NCBI GenBank assembly: GCA_963277665.1
Contig: OY728163.1
Span: 1,903,654,644-1,903,718,643 of the forward strand
DNA from: Viscum album
Taxonomy: Eukaryota > Streptophyta > Magnoliopsida > Santalales > Viscaceae
DNA: 64,000 nucleotides
Direction: 5' to 3'
Below are positions 61,064 to 64,000 of this stretch, piece after piece. The number at the start of each line of letters is the position of its first letter. Position 1 is the stretch's first letter. The notes under the pieces were generated by a model. That model saw only the letters and a list, made by a program, of their open reading frames with translations. It had not been told where the DNA came from and ran no database searches. Made by a program: the position numbers and the translations under genes.

Positions 61064-61133
61064 GGAAAATAGATTACACCACGGCGTGGAGACGGTATTC
61101 TGTACGTACGCACGTGCGGTGATTTATTTTTCC
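61064..61133 (-). other. LTR hairpin 3 (5' LTR copy)
   Basis: Arms 61064-61088 (GGAAAATAGATTAC, CACCACGGCGTG) and 61111-61133 (CACGTGCGGTGAT, TTATTTTTCC). The loop 61089-61110 is 22 bases and ends GTACGTACG. Confidence 0.75.
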
Positions 61134-61456
61134 ATAGGATGGATAGATGGTGAATTAGGGTTGTTTCATACTTATAATAACATACCAGTATATGATTGAT
61201 ACTGATGTTATTACTTCATAATGAAACAACTAAAGAAGAATAAGTGGAAGAAGAATGAAATTGACAAAGATCGATAATGAATATTGCCTCTTTTTGACGC
61301 GCCTTCACTTAACCTCCACTTAAAGAACTAAGGATCGTATTTTAAGATAACCAAGACCTCTAGTATGATACTAGGGAAGTGGAGAAGAGATTTTGGCAGG
61401 GTTTGGACGAGCTTGAATGCTCAAATTGGTGTGAGGAGGAGAGGGAGGAGGTGCCC

Positions 61457-61464
61457 TTTTATAA
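61457..61464 (-). promoter_or_regulatory. TATA box of the 5' LTR
   Basis: Minus strand CCCTTATAAAAGGGC, followed by CACCTCCTCCCTCTCCTCCT, a pyrimidine-rich stretch suitable for a plant start site about 30 bases downstream (near 61430). It would drive the element's genomic RNA leftwards. Confidence 0.72.
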
Positions 61465-63307
61465 GGGAGGAGAGGGGCATCTTAGGAAAATCTCAAAATA
61501 TTATTTTATATTACGGTCAAATTCGGTTTATAATGGTTCCAAATGGTCTTATTTCGAAGATAAAGTGGGTATGAGTCGAAATCATCTCATCCAATAGGAT
61601 TTAGACAAGTTTAGGATGTTATTTTAACCTTATCAATTATATTTAACTCTAAGTTAAAAAATTTAACTTTTACTGTGTCTTTTTGTTTTCTTATACTATA
61701 TGGTTAATAAACATACTATATGAAGCCAAAATAACCCCAAGTTGTTTATTATTAATATATATATCTTTATCTAAGTCATTTTTCCGAACCTTAGATTTTT
61801 AGGAATTAAATAACAATTAATAATATAATATTTGTTTTAAAAACTAATTTATGTCAATTTTGACACTATTTGGTACATGATTTTTATGAAATTTATAAAA
61901 GAATGATAAGTTCGAACCAAGTTATTTAAATCTCCAATAACATGTCATATTAACCTATAAAATTAGTTTAAGTCATAAAAATTCTCAAATTACATTTATT
62001 TGGGCATTTATAACATCAATAATGTTAATATTTTCTAAAAAGGTAATTACTGCATCATCGTTGTGTCATAAATAAATTAAATTATTTAAAATATAAAAAT
62101 TACAAATAAAATAAAATTATGTAGGAAAGCTTTTTAGCTTCATAATGAATATTTATAGTCGAAATTATATTATGTATAACCCTATATTAAAAATGTTTTA
62201 GTAAATAAACTTTGATTTTAACTCTTTTAACTCTTCTTTGAATTAAATAATAATAAATGTCCTAATCTAATCCAAGTGGGCATAAATGATAATATTTTAC
62301 ACTTAAGGTTGTTTTTGGTCGAGATACACTTGTAAAATAGGATTAGGACATGTGTTAGGATAATATTAATATCATTTTTACCCTTAATTACCCTATTTAC
62401 TTTTAACCGTGGTAAATAAAAGTAAAAAAGTTACTATTCACCAAAAATTATTTTCATCTCATTGAACCACATTTTACTTACTGACATCAACCGTGTCTCT
62501 TGGATTTTTGAAATTCCATTCACAGAAGCGGTAAAATTAAGATTTATGAAAAAATTAATTTTTTTAACTACCACTTAGTAGTTTCACTATTCATCAAAAT
62601 TGAAGTTTTTCAGAAAAATGCCAAAATTTCACCCTAAGCTATAATTGATATTCCAAATTCAAAAATTATTTCTATTTTAAAAAATTCCCAACATATAAGT
62701 TGCATTAATTAATTTTATAATTAATTTTCGCTGTCACAACAAATAGCGTGTTTTTAAGAGATAATAACTATCAAAAGATTAACACTTGTTTATGTCTGGT
62801 TTAAATGTGATATTACATCCAATGACCAACATTGTATTGAATTGTAAAAATATATTCTAAATATACTTTAAAACCACTCAAATTAATAATTTATCACTAT
62901 TAATTATTTCGATTAAAAAAGTTGTCTTTAATTGAAATTTAGTAATTTTCACTATTCATCAGAAAATGAAAGTTATCCGAAAAGTACCAAAATTTCACCC
63001 TAAGCTAATTTCGATATTACGAATCCAAAAATAAAGTCCATTTTGAAAAAAAATAAAATTTACAAAATTTCAAAAAGTAGTTATTACTATTCATAACGGC
63101 TAGTTTTAATAATATTTTAATATCATATTGTTGTTTAGTGAAACTCGTTATTGCGTACTACACACGCTATCGAGGAAGGTCGTGATTGCGTGTAATGGAA
63201 GGCAAGTCAAGGATGCATGTTGTGAAAGCTTCTTTTAGTGTAGCGTATAACACAAGATATTAATGAAATTAAAAAGAATATTTTTCATAAAATCTCGGGG
63301 TGTTACA

Positions 63308-63312
63308 GTGTT
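63308..63312. repeat. Target-site duplication GTGTT, right
   Basis: Partner of 52611-52615. Confidence 0.85.
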
Positions 63313-64000
63313 TATATCTTTACATCCACTATTTATATGGTAATGTGAATAGATTATTTGTTATATCAAAATGTATTGGTAGTTCCTAGGATATAATGAG
63401 AACTTTGAAATACTATGAAAATAATCTTAAACATATATTCTATGGTATAGATACATCATACTCACTAGGAATAAATGATGTTTTACTATCAGGTTCAGGG
63501 GGCTTATAAGTATTTACACTTCTTCTCCTATTGTTCTCACATAGTGATCTTGAGTTGATGACATCATATAGAATAAACCTCCAATAGTAACACCATATGT
63601 TTCAGGTTTCATTGGGAGTTCTTATCTATGAACACATGTAATGGTCTCATGAATATATATTATTACAAGTGTATAATATTTGATTATATACCTTGATGCA
63701 AGATGAAAACTAAGGAATTGATATTCTAGTAAGGTTTCTTGTGTGGGGTGTGTCATTGGTGGTATGGAATTGATTGAAAAATCAAGATAAAATTTTTCAC
63801 TTATTAAGAGAAGTGATATATTATGCCTAGTTGATCAGGATGGTATTACCTTGAATAATTATATGGACATGGTAGAAGAAGGTAAGTTCATCTAGTTAGG
63901 TCAATAAAAAATAAAGTAGTAAAGGATGATGACACAATGTGTGTTTCTGGATTTATGAAATATTGTGATACAAAGAGATTATATTACAAGAATGTTTTCA
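63313..64000. other. Decayed DNA continuing the 48333-52610 region
   Basis: Once joined to 52615 before the gypsy insertion. AT-rich with no recognisable coding sequence. Confidence 0.4.

Larger units (their letters stand above)
52616..63307 (-). mobile_element. Non-autonomous Ty3/gypsy element with 4.2-kb LTRs
   Basis: 10,692 bases with a perfect GTGTT target duplication. LTRs of 4214 and 4220 bases make up nearly four fifths of it. The interior (56830-59087, 2.26 kb) has PBS, a nucleocapsid-type gag ORF and a polypurine tract on the minus strand, but no protease, RT, RNase H or integrase that I can find. LTR ends on the coding strand are TGTAACACCCCGAGATTTT and GGGTCTTTACA, typical of plant chromovirus-type elements. 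By eye the LTRs differ at roughly 5-6% of positions, so it is probably the youngest element here. Movement would need enzymes of a relative, as in LARD-type elements. Confidence 0.9.
59088..63307 (-). repeat. 5' LTR of the non-autonomous gypsy element
   Basis: 4220 bases, TGTAAAGACCC to GGGGTGTTACA on the plus strand. Carries the TATA box at 61457-61464, so U3 is about 63307-61430 and R-U5 about 61430-59088. The three hairpins (60681-61133) therefore fall in the predicted RNA leader. The short frames at 61365-61597 are LTR sequence, present in both copies. Confidence 0.92.

Overview
The window looks like a heterochromatic, AT-rich, transposon-filled stretch of a flowering-plant nuclear genome. 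It carries plant-type Ty1/copia (SIRE/Maximus-like), Ty3/gypsy chromovirus-like, CACTA (En/Spm), plant L1-type LINE and tRNA-headed SINE sequences. The only trace of a host gene is an intronless, broken copy of the cytosolic chaperonin gene CCT3. I see no intact host gene, no functional tRNA or rRNA gene, and no CRISPR or prokaryotic feature. The species cannot be told from the sequence.

Layout. 1-6647: decayed intergenic DNA with one tRNA-headed SINE (2749-3391) between 17-bp target duplications. 6648-19741: a 13-kb copia element on the minus strand with 1.7-kb LTRs, PBS, gag, protease, integrase, RT, RNase H, an extra env-like ORF and a polypurine tract. A 5'-truncated LINE (about 12811-14636) sits inside its RT. 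19742-25228: decayed DNA with a tandemly duplicated gypsy-type LTR start (21355-21771) and one stray satellite-like monomer (22535-22660). 25229-26330: CCT3 processed pseudogene. 27206-29354: complete non-autonomous CACTA element with AAG target duplications. 30314-48329: a second, larger CACTA element with TGA target duplications. It holds a decayed TNP2 transposase, a 12-copy array of a 181-bp tandem repeat, and subterminal palindromes of the same type as the small element. An internally deleted gypsy element (about 39696-47830) is nested in it. 48333-52610 and 63313-64000: unrecognised decayed DNA interrupted by a non-autonomous gypsy element (52616-63307) with 4.2-kb LTRs and GTGTT target duplications.

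How the parts relate. The two CACTA elements form a plausible family pair, one once transposase-coding and one without coding capacity, sharing terminal and subterminal sequence. The copia and the two gypsy elements are on the minus strand. Nesting gives an order of events: the LINE came after the copia, and the deleted gypsy came after the large CACTA. The 52616-63307 element looks youngest, since its LTRs are very similar and its target duplication is perfect.

The most unusual signal is in the LTRs of the 52616-63307 element. Each LTR has three hairpins about 200 bases apart, with the same 22-base loop but different stems that still pair. They lie 300-750 bases downstream of a clear TATA box on the element's coding strand, so in its predicted RNA leader. 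The loop contains the palindrome CGTACGTACG. This looks like a conserved RNA structure and is not explained by any annotated domain.
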